From Clostridiaceae bacterium (GTDB taxonomy: Bacteria; Bacillota; Clostridia; Lachnospirales; Lachnospiraceae): a DNA stretch of 64,000 nucleotides. Below are positions 43,996 to 52,406 of the stretch, one piece after another; the first letter of the stretch is position 1; each line of letters begins with the position of its first letter. The position numbers were made by a program, and so were the translations under genes. The DNA lies in the NCBI GenBank assembly GCA_018378255.1, contig JAGZXV010000006.1, positions 1 to 64,000 of the forward strand, written 5' to 3'. The notes under the pieces are model-generated. The model was not told the origin of the DNA and did no database searches. It saw only the letters and a program-made list of their open reading frames with translations.

Positions 43996-46190
43996 AGCTG
44001 TCTCTCCACAGTAATTTCTGTTCCTTCTTTCGTCACTTTAATATGTTTTCTCTCCCCATGATCCATAACAGAAAATTCCATGGATTTCCAATGCCCCGGG
44101 AGATGGGGGGACAGGCAGATGCCTGTTTCCGAGGAACGCAGGCCCGCAAACCCTCTGAGAATACAGTTCAGGATTCCGCCCAGGGATGCGGCATGGATTC
44201 CATCAGCAGAATCTTTATAGCCTTCACGCAGATCGGTTTCCATCGCTTTTTCAAAGAACCGGACCGCCAAATCCATTTCCCCGGCTAAAGCTTCTGCTTC
44301 TGCGTGGGCGCACTGGCTCAGAGATGAATCATGGGTGGTCAGGGCTTCATAAAATTCCACATTCTTTTTAATGGTTTCACTGTCAAAATAGCCGGTCAGC
44401 AGTTCCAAAAGCATCACAACATCAGCCTGCTTGAGCACCTGCATGTCCACCACCTGACTTCTGCTGTAATCTTTCAGGATCAGCTGGCGCACATCCCCGT
44501 TTCTGTATTTTTGAATATCCGGAAGTTTTTTCTTGGTGAGAAAAGTATCGTCCTGTGGGATAATACGGTCATCATTGGGACCAGGCAGATAGATGTGTTC
44601 CAGAAAATAGTCGAATTTTTCTTTCCATCCCTGTTCTTTGTAACTCTCAGCCTGGCCGCTGTTCCAGATATCCAAAACCTGCCGGGCTGCTTTCACATTC
44701 TCGTATGCCATATAATTGGTATAGGCATTATTGTCCACATGTTCCGTATATTCATCGGGTCCGATCACGTCCCTGATTTCCAAGCGGTTCCGCTCACGAT
44801 TTAATATGGCCCTGCTGTACCAGAACACACCAGTTTCCAATATCATTTCATATCCGTAGTCATCCATAAACCCCTTGTCTCCTGTCATACGGCAGTATTC
44901 CAGAAGCCCATAGATGATATCAGCGGTCACGTGGTGCTCTTTGATTCCGGACCATACCTTTGCAGCTTTTCCGGTATGAATATCCATGGCCGCGTAAAGC
45001 GGTGTTTCCTCTAATCCGGTCACAGCGGTTTCCCATGGATACATGGCTCCCAGATACCCATATTCCCTGGCTTTCTTCCGGGCTCCTGACAATCCCTGAT
45101 ACCGGTAAAGGAGCAGGTTTCTGGATACCTCAGGAAACATCATGGTAAAAAACGGCATGATATATATTTCCGTATCCCAGAATACATGGCCTTTATACCC
45201 TTCTCCCGTCAGGCCCTTGGCTGCCACGCTGTAGTTACAGCCGTCCCATGGTACCATTCCTGCCAGGTGATATTCTGCAAATTCCACAGCAGCCCGCTCT
45301 TCCTTAGACGCCCCTTCTATCTTGATGGATGCCATATCCCAAAACCGGTCGAAACTCTCCCTGTGGCGGCGGTACAATTCTTCATATCCTGCCATCGATG
45401 CCTCATTTAATACACATGTCTGTTCCCCGCTGGAGCCGGATGTATTAAACAGAGTGTATTTACAGATGGTCCAGGTTTCCCCAGGCTTTAATTCCCTGTT
45501 AAAATCCTGCCAGATACTCCGGCGTTCCAGGTGAAAGGATGCAGCCAGATTCCCGCCTTTTTGTGTGCACCGGCTCATCACAGAAAGAATCTGGCCATCG
45601 TCGCAGCCGCATTCCATAAACATCCGGCTGTTCTCAAATACCCTGGCCGTTGCCCTGTCAAAATGAGAGACTCCGCTGTTTACAGCCTGTCCGTTAATCC
45701 CTGTGGAAAGTTCCAATATTCCTCCCTTTTCACAGGAGACGGACAGCTGATGGCAGAACAGTTTTTTATTATGCATCGAAGCAAAACGTTTCGTAATGAT
45801 AGAGATGTTTCCCGGCTCTCCACCTGAATCTGTGCTGCACTCGATTCTGCTCTCCAATTCCCCATAGCGTGTGTGCAGGGAACGTTGATAAGAAAGGATC
45901 CTGCTGGTGTCCAAATGCAGGCTTTTTCCGTTTATCCTGATTCTAAACTCTGTCACATCAGGGCAATTTACCAGCTCTGTCACCTCGTGTTCACCGGCCC
46001 TATGGTAAAATCCGCCTATAAACGTCCCCCTGGATTCTTCCAGCTGCTTTGTCTCGAATGAAGCTCTTACGCCCAGATACCCATTACACTGGGCAAAAAC
46101 AGATTCGGTCTTCTTGTTGTAATCCGGATTCCGTTCCGGCTCATAGAAACGGAATCCGTCCTTTTCCTCTTCAATCCTGTAATAGATCAT
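43992..46190 (-). CDS. ycjT: GH65 glycosyl phosphorylase (kojibiose-phosphorylase-like, YcjT type)
   Basis: 732 aa. An N-terminal beta-sandwich leads to an (alpha/alpha)6 barrel. The catalytic-acid block is GPDEYTEHVDNNAYTN (477-492). The phosphate-binding parts are TTHDSSLS (618-625) and DGIHAASLGG (663-672). LKQADVV and WDTEIYI are also conserved. Such enzymes split an alpha-linked glucoside with inversion, giving beta-glucose 1-phosphate. The E. coli counterpart is a kojibiose phosphorylase. The exact linkage here needs assay. It overlaps both neighbours by 4 bp. Confidence 0.92.
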   Translation of the reverse strand: MIYYRIEEEKDGFRFYEPERNPDYNKKTESVFAQCNGYLGVRASFETKQLEESRGTFIGGFYHRAGEHEVTELVNCPDVTEFRIRINGKSLHLDTSRILSYQRSLHTRYGELESRIECSTDSGGEPGNISIITKRFASMHNKKLFCHQLSVSCEKGGILELSTGINGQAVNSGVSHFDRATARVFENSRMFMECGCDDGQILSVMSRCTQKGGNLAASFHLERRSIWQDFNRELKPGETWTICKYTLFNTSGSSGEQTCVLNEASMAGYEELYRRHRESFDRFWDMASIKIEGASKEERAAVEFAEYHLAGMVPWDGCNYSVAAKGLTGEGYKGHVFWDTEIYIMPFFTMMFPEVSRNLLLYRYQGLSGARKKAREYGYLGAMYPWETAVTGLEETPLYAAMDIHTGKAAKVWSGIKEHHVTADIIYGLLEYCRMTGDKGFMDDYGYEMILETGVFWYSRAILNRERNRLEIRDVIGPDEYTEHVDNNAYTNYMAYENVKAARQVLDIWNSGQAESYKEQGWKEKFDYFLEHIYLPGPNDDRIIPQDDTFLTKKKLPDIQKYRNGDVRQLILKDYSRSQVVDMQVLKQADVVMLLELLTGYFDSETIKKNVEFYEALTTHDSSLSQCAHAEAEALAGEMDLAVRFFEKAMETDLREGYKDSADGIHAASLGGILNCILRGFAGLRSSETGICLSPHLPGHWKSMEFSVMDHGERKHIKVTKEGTEITVERQL

Positions 46191-47239
46191 AGGCCTTTAT
46201 TCCTATAAAATACCGGCTCACAGGTTTTGGCTGAACGGTAAAGTCCGTTAATCAGCTTCTGCACATACACAGCCTGCTCCGGCTTTACCAAAACCTCAGC
46301 TTTGCCCATACAGCTTTCCACAAAATTCCTGATGCAGTCATAATGCCAGTCCTTTGCTTCTTCAAAAGGGTAAACGGTGTTGAACTGCCTTCCATCCTCA
46401 TCACCATAGAGTTCTGCCGGAAAGACACTGAGCCCCTTTTTATCACCGTACAGGCATACATTGCGTTCTTCTTTTTCAGCCATATGAAGGGCAAAAGAGG
46501 TTTTTACCTGAAGGGAACTTCCATCTGCAAATCGGATGAATCCGAACAATCCATCCTCTACGCTGAATTTTGAACCGTCCCATCTGCCCATAAGCCCTGT
46601 GCCCCCCTGCTTTCCAATTCTGTCGGATGAAACGGCGCAGACATAGTCTGCTTCAGGATAGTCCATAAGATAAACAGCCAGATCCAGCATGTGGGCGCCG
46701 ATATCGATTAGAGGACCGCCGCCCTGTAACTCTTCATTTATGAAATTTCCCCAGCCCGGCACCCCCCGTCTCCGCGTCCAGATCACTTCGCCGGCATAAA
46801 TCGTTCCGATCTCCCCGTTCACGATCTTATTCTTTAAAAATGAGACTCTCCCGGCATGCCGGAAATGAAAGCCGAAAGTTAAAATTTTTCCGCACCGGTC
46901 TGCCGTATCCCGCATTAATTCCGCCTCTTGGGCTGTGAGAGCAGGCGGTTTTTCACACAGCACATGACAACCCTGTTCCAGGCAGAGGCAGGCCAGCTCA
47001 CAATGAAACTTATTGGGCACACAGATGCTCACCGCATCCGGCTGTACCTCTTTCAGCATTTCAAGAGGATCACTGTACCACTTGGAAATGCCGAATTTCT
47101 TTGCCGCATTTTGGGCCGCCTCCTGGTTCACATCACAGACAGCCGCCACTTCCACCGTCCCGAAACTCTGATAATGATTGATATGGGAGGTTTGGGCCAC
47201 CTGCCCGGCTCCTATCACCGCTACCTTTAGTCTGTTCAT
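46187..47239 (-). CDS. ycjS: Gfo/Idh/MocA oxidoreductase (YcjS-like glucoside 3-dehydrogenase)
   Basis: 350 aa. The Rossmann start is VAVIGAGQVAQTSHINHY, the family's catalytic Lys lies in HVLCEKPPAL, and DIGAHMLDLAVYLM is the second conserved block. Length and operon place match E. coli YcjS, which oxidises C3 of D-glucosides with NAD. It would make or consume 3-keto-glucosides together with the YcjR and YcjQ counterparts. It overlaps GH65 by 4 bp. Confidence 0.88.
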   Translation of the reverse strand: MNRLKVAVIGAGQVAQTSHINHYQSFGTVEVAAVCDVNQEAAQNAAKKFGISKWYSDPLEMLKEVQPDAVSICVPNKFHCELACLCLEQGCHVLCEKPPALTAQEAELMRDTADRCGKILTFGFHFRHAGRVSFLKNKIVNGEIGTIYAGEVIWTRRRGVPGWGNFINEELQGGGPLIDIGAHMLDLAVYLMDYPEADYVCAVSSDRIGKQGGTGLMGRWDGSKFSVEDGLFGFIRFADGSSLQVKTSFALHMAEKEERNVCLYGDKKGLSVFPAELYGDEDGRQFNTVYPFEEAKDWHYDCIRNFVESCMGKAEVLVKPEQAVYVQKLINGLYRSAKTCEPVFYRNKGL

Positions 47240-47258
47240 GGTATCACTCCTGACCTTT

Positions 47259-48050
47259 TTATAGGAACTGCTTCATATATGCCACAGAATCCGCGTAAGC
47301 TTTGAGCGGATCTTCCCCACGGATTCTCCCCTCATTTACAACCGCGCCATCATAACCAATTCTTTTCAGAGTTTCCATATGACGCCTGAAATCAATGCTT
47401 CCGCTTCCTGGCTGATATCTGTGATTTTCCGCGATATGGATATGGCCGATGTAATCCCTGCAGGCTTCAAGCGTTTCCGAGATATCATCCTCTTCAATCG
47501 CCATATGATAGAAATCACAGGTTATCTTCACCATGGAGAATTTCCCCTCCTCAATGATGGAGACTGCATCTGCAGTTGTATTCAGCATATGGTCCTGATA
47601 GCGGTTCAAAGGTTCCAGATATATGTAAATCCCGCATTCCCCGGCAGTCTCTTCCAACTGCCTCAGGGAATCCAGAATTGCCCGTCTGTCCCCCTCCCTG
47701 CTGCTTTGAGATACCATAGGCGGAAGCCGGTATGTAAACATCCCCCAGGCCGCCGGTACCACCACACCGGTTCCTCCGGCCTGTTTTAATCTGCGGATAA
47801 TTACCTTCAGGTCCTCAATTCCATTTTGTCTTCTTTCTTCGATAAAATCGCCGATCCAGCCGCGGTATCCGCCGCAGGCGCTGGAAACAGGAAGGCCGGA
47901 TGCCTGGATGGCACGGTTGATTTCGTCAGGCTGCTCCATCAGCACCTTTCCGTCAATTTCAAAACACTGGAATCCCATCTCTTTTACAAATTTGAATTTT
48001 TCCGTCAGATTCGCAGGGAAAAAATCTCTGTCCTGTGTGCCTAATAACAT
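47259..48050 (-). CDS. ycjR: 3-keto-glycoside C4-epimerase-like TIM-barrel protein (YcjR type)
   Basis: 263 aa, against 262 for E. coli YcjR, with long shared blocks as I recall that sequence: SACGGYRGWIGDFIEERR, VPAAWGMFTYRLPPM, YLEPLNRYQDHM and HRYQPGSGSIDF. Metal ligands fall at Glu146, Asp179, His205 and Glu240, the same numbers as in YcjR. YcjR epimerises 3-keto-D-guloside and 3-keto-D-glucoside at C4 using manganese. It is tightly packed between ycjQ (10-bp overlap) and ycjS. Confidence 0.93.
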   Translation of the reverse strand: MLLGTQDRDFFPANLTEKFKFVKEMGFQCFEIDGKVLMEQPDEINRAIQASGLPVSSACGGYRGWIGDFIEERRQNGIEDLKVIIRRLKQAGGTGVVVPAAWGMFTYRLPPMVSQSSREGDRRAILDSLRQLEETAGECGIYIYLEPLNRYQDHMLNTTADAVSIIEEGKFSMVKITCDFYHMAIEEDDISETLEACRDYIGHIHIAENHRYQPGSGSIDFRRHMETLKRIGYDGAVVNEGRIRGEDPLKAYADSVAYMKQFL

Positions 48051-49123
48051 GATAAATTTCCTCCTGTCCCAGTAAAATCAATCCCTAATTTGATGCTTTC
48101 TTCCGGATGGCGGTCAACATAGCGGCAGAACCCCTCCGCACTCTCTTCAAACGGTATGACCGGATCGATCAAATCCTCACAGTCTAAGTACCCATTCATC
48201 AGAAGTTCCCACACCACATCCTCAATCCTGTGTCTGTCCCAACGGGGATATTCAGGATTCGGTTCACTGCAGGCTCTGGAAAATACAATCTTTCCATAGT
48301 TATAATGTGCTTCCTGACCCAGCCATAAGCCTTCCGGAAACGGCTTTGCAAATGCCACATAGGCTATGGTCCCGCCATAAGCCAGCCCTTTTAACGCGGA
48401 CTGCAGCGCATGGACACTGCCGCTGGTCTCAATAATGACGTCCGCGCCCTTTTTTTGGGTAACTCTTTTTATTTCCATACCGGCATCACAGGCGGCGGAA
48501 TCAAAGGTATAATGCGCCCCATATTTTTTCGCGATCACCCTTCTCTTTTCAATCGGATCAATGCCGATCACCACAGCAGCGCCAACTTTTACGGCCAGCT
48601 GCAGCGCAATCAATCCAATGGCTCCCAGGCCGATTACCACCACCCGGTCGCCCGGCCGCACGCCTCCGTCACGGATACCGCTCAGTGCAAATTGGGCCGG
48701 GTCATAGCAAACCGCATTTTTAGCCGAAGCTTCCCTGCTCATTTTACGCAGTTTATAATTGCCCACCGCATTCACAATCTGGGTTTCCCTGACCGGACCA
48801 TAGGAACATACCCGGTCGCCCACCTCATATTCCGTGACATCGTCTCCTTTTTCCACGATAACACCCACAAACATATTTCCCAACGGCAGATCACCAAATT
48901 CGATCCCCCGTGGTTCTTCCGGGGTCCGTTTGGCGAATACCCGCCACTCATCATCAAATTTTCCATCGATAAACGGCGTGGTTCCTCTGAAATCCGCCAG
49001 TTCTGTCCCGTGTTTCGGTGACGCAAATTCTACCTTTATCTTCACTTCACTGCTCGTTATCACGCGGTCTTCATATTCTTTCCATGCAGCTACTCTCGGG
49101 GCTGCAGCCACTAATTTTTTCAT
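48041..49123 (-). CDS. ycjQ: guloside 3-dehydrogenase-like alcohol dehydrogenase (YcjQ type)
   Basis: 360 aa, medium-chain dehydrogenase fold. It shares long blocks with E. coli YcjQ as I recall it: SPKHGTELADFRG, PRGIEFGDLPLGNM, NAVCYDPAQFALSG, IIETSGSVHALQSALKGLAY and FSRACSEPNPEYPRW. The nucleotide fold is VVVIGLGAIGLIALQLA. The classic zinc Cys/His pair is absent, as in YcjQ. It interconverts D-gulosides and 3-keto-gulosides with NAD(H). It starts 19 bp after the sulfatase. Confidence 0.93.
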   Translation of the reverse strand: MKKLVAAAPRVAAWKEYEDRVITSSEVKIKVEFASPKHGTELADFRGTTPFIDGKFDDEWRVFAKRTPEEPRGIEFGDLPLGNMFVGVIVEKGDDVTEYEVGDRVCSYGPVRETQIVNAVGNYKLRKMSREASAKNAVCYDPAQFALSGIRDGGVRPGDRVVVIGLGAIGLIALQLAVKVGAAVVIGIDPIEKRRVIAKKYGAHYTFDSAACDAGMEIKRVTQKKGADVIIETSGSVHALQSALKGLAYGGTIAYVAFAKPFPEGLWLGQEAHYNYGKIVFSRACSEPNPEYPRWDRHRIEDVVWELLMNGYLDCEDLIDPVIPFEESAEGFCRYVDRHPEESIKLGIDFTGTGGNLSCY

Positions 49124-49142
49124 ATCCCTCTCCTGTCTTTTC

Positions 49143-50645
49143 CTATTTTATGAGATCCTCTTCATACATCTCTTTCAGTTTTCCTGCCTGATCATTCCTC
49201 GAAGTATCTTCCAGCCGTTTTAAAAATCCCTCCAGCTGCCCATGCACGTGGTAAGGGCCGCCCTCTTTCATGACCGTCCACAGGGGATCGGTCTGATAAA
49301 GGGATTTTTTCATCATCTCATCCTGCCATTTGAGCAGCAGCCCTGCGCCTTTTTCACATAACCAGGGATATTTATCCGCTAAATTGGCCGTTTCATGGGG
49401 ATCCGTCTCAATATCAAAGAGCATTTCTTGCTCAAACAGGTGGTATCCTCCGTGATAGGTACGGATATATAAGTAATGGTCGAACCGTACACTTCTCTGG
49501 CACACATGGGCGCACTGGCTGATCACCAGACTGTTGTTTCCCTGCCCTTCTCCGGTAAGTACTGTTTTTGCAAAACTTCTCCCATCATAATGTCCTTTAG
49601 GGAGATCCATATGTTTAAAGAGCGGTTTCCTGCCTTCTATTTGCAGCAGCTCCCTGAGCGTTGGTAGCAAATCAATATTGCTGCGGAGTTCATGGTCTGA
49701 AGCTCCTTTTAAGCCGCCGGGCCATTTGATGATTAACGGAATCCTGCCGGTGGCCATATCCGCCGTAGCGTGTTCCCCATAAATTCCCAGTTCCCCCAGA
49801 TTTTCTCCGTGATCGGAAGTGATAATAACCGCCAGGTCTTCCCCGTAAATGCCCATGTTTTTCAGCATTGATAAGATCTTCCCTACATGCTGGTCTGCAT
49901 AACGGACGCCGCAGTCATACTGGTCGATAAAATTCTTCACATCCGCCCTGTTTTTCAGCCTTCCCGGATATCTGGGATAATGAGGATCGGGATTATCGTC
50001 CCACATATAGATTTCATTGGCCCCGTGAGGACCTGTATGTATCAAATGTTCTTCAAATATCTCCTGATCAATCCACTCGTCCGGCAGTTTTTCATTTTCA
50101 AAAGGATTGCCAAACTCCTCCGGCGCCCGGTATGGTCCATGGGGATCCCAATAATGGACATGCATAAACCAGTTTTCCTGCTGTCCATTGTGCTTCAGCC
50201 ATTCTAGCACGAGTGGAGTTACCGCTTCTGCCGATTCATGCCCCACACCGCCGCAGTTATGCCATTCATTTAAACCGGCATTGAACCACCAGGCCGTATG
50301 GCGTTCCGGAAACGAGCTGAAGGAAACCGTGTGAAAACCGGCCAGACGCATCTGGGTGAACAGGCTTCCCATGCTCCGCGCATCCCTGAACTCCCGTTTT
50401 TCTCCCATGGGGCGCATATCTGCGGCCGTACCGCCATGGCCCACCACTCCGGTACGGATTCCGCACTGACCTGTGACAAGCGCCGACCTGGAAGGCAGGC
50501 AGGGAGCGTCCGAACAATAATATTCCTCAAAACGAATCCCCTCCCGCGCCACAGAATCTATATTGGGAGATGTATTCCTCCTGCAGCCATAACATCCCAG
50601 ATGATCCGGCCGCAGCGTATCGATATCAAATAATAACACTCTCAT
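49143..50645 (-). CDS. type I sulfatase family protein, formylglycine type, no signal peptide
   Basis: 500 aa. The N-terminus goes straight into the fold (MRVLLFDIDTLRPDHLG), so it should act in the cytosol. The active-site motif is Cys49-Leu-Pro-Ser-Arg53 followed by SALVTGQ, which needs conversion of Cys to formylglycine. Metal and sulfate ligands are seen in HYWDPHGPY and TSDHGENLGELG. The gene abuts the permease stop and precedes ycjQ by 19 bp, so it is integral to the ycj-like operon. Substrates could be a sulfated sugar or, since some members are phospho/phosphonate diesterases, a phosphodiester. E. coli's ycj cluster has no such gene. Confidence 0.93.
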   Translation of the reverse strand: MRVLLFDIDTLRPDHLGCYGCRRNTSPNIDSVAREGIRFEEYYCSDAPCLPSRSALVTGQCGIRTGVVGHGGTAADMRPMGEKREFRDARSMGSLFTQMRLAGFHTVSFSSFPERHTAWWFNAGLNEWHNCGGVGHESAEAVTPLVLEWLKHNGQQENWFMHVHYWDPHGPYRAPEEFGNPFENEKLPDEWIDQEIFEEHLIHTGPHGANEIYMWDDNPDPHYPRYPGRLKNRADVKNFIDQYDCGVRYADQHVGKILSMLKNMGIYGEDLAVIITSDHGENLGELGIYGEHATADMATGRIPLIIKWPGGLKGASDHELRSNIDLLPTLRELLQIEGRKPLFKHMDLPKGHYDGRSFAKTVLTGEGQGNNSLVISQCAHVCQRSVRFDHYLYIRTYHGGYHLFEQEMLFDIETDPHETANLADKYPWLCEKGAGLLLKWQDEMMKKSLYQTDPLWTVMKEGGPYHVHGQLEGFLKRLEDTSRNDQAGKLKEMYEEDLIK

Positions 50646-51491
50646 CTAACCTTTGACACCTCCTTCTAACCTTCCGCCTGAAATAAAACGCTCCACACAA
50701 GCAAAGATAATCACTACCGGAATAGCCGTCAGCAAAGAAGCCACCATCATTCGTCCCCAGACATAATCCTGTGAACTGAACAAATTCCGCATTCCGATAA
50801 TCAGCGTCTGCTTTTCCATTGACGAAATAAATGTATTGGCAAACAGAAAGTTATTCCAGGCCTGCATAAATACATAGGCAAATACCGACATAATAGCCGG
50901 AACCGATAAGGGCACCACCACTTTAAAAATCACCTGAACCCGGTTGAGGCCGTCAATCAGAGCCGCTTCCTCTATGGAATCCGGCAGCGTCTGAAAATAG
51001 GAGGTCAGCATGGACAGGCCGGCCGGCATACTGGATACCAGACAGGCCAGGATCACTGCGAACCGGTTATCGATGAGGCCAATTGAGTTCATAATGCGAA
51101 ACAGCGGCACAATCAACAATATTCCTGAAAACATGTACACCACCAGGGTAGAATTATGAATGACTCTCTTCCCCCAAAACTCAAGGCGCGCCAGGCTGTA
51201 AGCCCCGAGGCAGCAGACCAATACGGACAGCACAGCCGTTGTAAAAGAGACCAAAAAGCTGTTCCAAAAATACCGGAAAAAGGGAAAAATCATCGGATCC
51301 ACAATATCTTTAAAATGCTTCAGCGTAATTTCTTTAGGCCATAATTCCGGCGGATAGGCGACTGAAGCCGCGTCCGTTTTCAATGCAGTGGTCAGCATGA
51401 TATAAAATGGAAATAAGCTTACAAGCAGTATTAAAATAACCAAAAAATTAAGACAACCGTTTATTATTTTTTTACGCCGCATTCCGTCCAA
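50646..51491 (-). CDS. ycjP: sugar ABC transporter permease (MalG-like, YcjP position)
   Basis: 281 aa with six helices. The TALKTDAASVAYPPELWP loop after helix 1 and the EAA coupling loop EEAALIDGLNRVQVIFKVVVP are typical of MalG-type subunits. It ends SGGRLEGGVKG. The start is TTG at 51491, or ATG at 51482; either way it overlaps the MalF-type gene. Its stop codon abuts the sulfatase ATG. No ATPase gene is present, so a shared MsmX-type ATPase is expected. Confidence 0.93.
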   Translation of the reverse strand: MDGMRRKKIINGCLNFLVILILLVSLFPFYIMLTTALKTDAASVAYPPELWPKEITLKHFKDIVDPMIFPFFRYFWNSFLVSFTTAVLSVLVCCLGAYSLARLEFWGKRVIHNSTLVVYMFSGILLIVPLFRIMNSIGLIDNRFAVILACLVSSMPAGLSMLTSYFQTLPDSIEEAALIDGLNRVQVIFKVVVPLSVPAIMSVFAYVFMQAWNNFLFANTFISSMEKQTLIIGMRNLFSSQDYVWGRMMVASLLTAIPVVIIFACVERFISGGRLEGGVKG

Positions 51492-52374
51492 ACACCACCT
51501 TCCTCATTAAAAATACCAATGTCATGACGATTACGAACAGCACTACCGTAATGGCTGCCGCAGAACCAAAATCATTTGCCGCAAATGAAGTTTTATACAA
51601 ATAGATTCCGATCACAGGCAGCTGCTGGGTCAGCAGGTAGATATCGTCAAACTTATAGAAATTCCATATCATACGGAGAGTCGCAATGGATGAAACCACC
51701 GGCATGATTTCCGGAAGGGTGATATAACGGAATTTCCCCCACGCTCCTGCGCCATCGATTTCCGCCGCTTCATACATAGAAGTATCCACTGCCTGCAGCG
51801 CTGCCAGCACCATCATAAAGGCATAGGGAAACAGCCGCCAGGTATCAAATACCACCACAGAAGCAAAGGCAAACCAGATGTTGTCAAACCATGCCGGCGC
51901 CGTCTCCATAAAGTGCAGCACATCAATCAGAATATAGTTGACAACTCCATACATGGCATTGAACATGTACTTCCAAACATATACCAGGGATACCATGGGC
52001 GTTACATAGGATAACAGGATGAGCGACCTGGCAATTCCCCTTCCGGGGAACTGCCTGTTAAACAAAATTGCCACGCCCAAACCGATGCCAGTGGATAAGG
52101 TAACGCTGACAGCTACAAAAAGGACCGTTGTTATCAGCACTTTATAAAATTCCTTGTCTGTAAGCAGCCGCATATAATTATCCACCCCAACAAATACGTC
52201 CGGTTTATTGGGATTTAAAGCCACATCAAAAAAACTCAGCCGTATATTGTACAAAATAGGATATAAAATAACCAGCGCAATCAGCAAAACCACCGGCAGG
52301 ATCAGCACAAACCCCAGGATACTGTCCTTTTGCCTCATTGTTAAAGGCTTTCTCTCTTTCCATCTTCTCATCAT
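51472..52374 (-). CDS. ycjO: sugar ABC transporter permease (MalF-like, YcjO position)
   Basis: 300 aa with six helices. ILVLYPILYNIRLSFFD-type text (ALVILYPILYNIRLSFFDVA) opens the protein. The coupling loop is YEAAEIDGAGAWGKFRYITLP, as in MalF/UgpA subunits. It pairs with the next permease, whose gene it overlaps by about 20 bp. It follows the binding-protein gene by 32 bp. It imports the glycoside used by the downstream enzymes. Confidence 0.93.
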   Translation of the reverse strand: MMRRWKERKPLTMRQKDSILGFVLILPVVLLIALVILYPILYNIRLSFFDVALNPNKPDVFVGVDNYMRLLTDKEFYKVLITTVLFVAVSVTLSTGIGLGVAILFNRQFPGRGIARSLILLSYVTPMVSLVYVWKYMFNAMYGVVNYILIDVLHFMETAPAWFDNIWFAFASVVVFDTWRLFPYAFMMVLAALQAVDTSMYEAAEIDGAGAWGKFRYITLPEIMPVVSSIATLRMIWNFYKFDDIYLLTQQLPVIGIYLYKTSFAANDFGSAAAITVVLFVIVMTLVFLMRKVVFGRNAA

Positions 52375-52406
52375 TCACAGCACCTTTAGTCCTTTAATCC
52401 ATATCA

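Noticed and set aside
43387..44061. 224-codon plus-strand frame opposite beta-phosphoglucomutase
   Set aside because: Antisense to a gene with intact HAD motifs and coupled neighbours.
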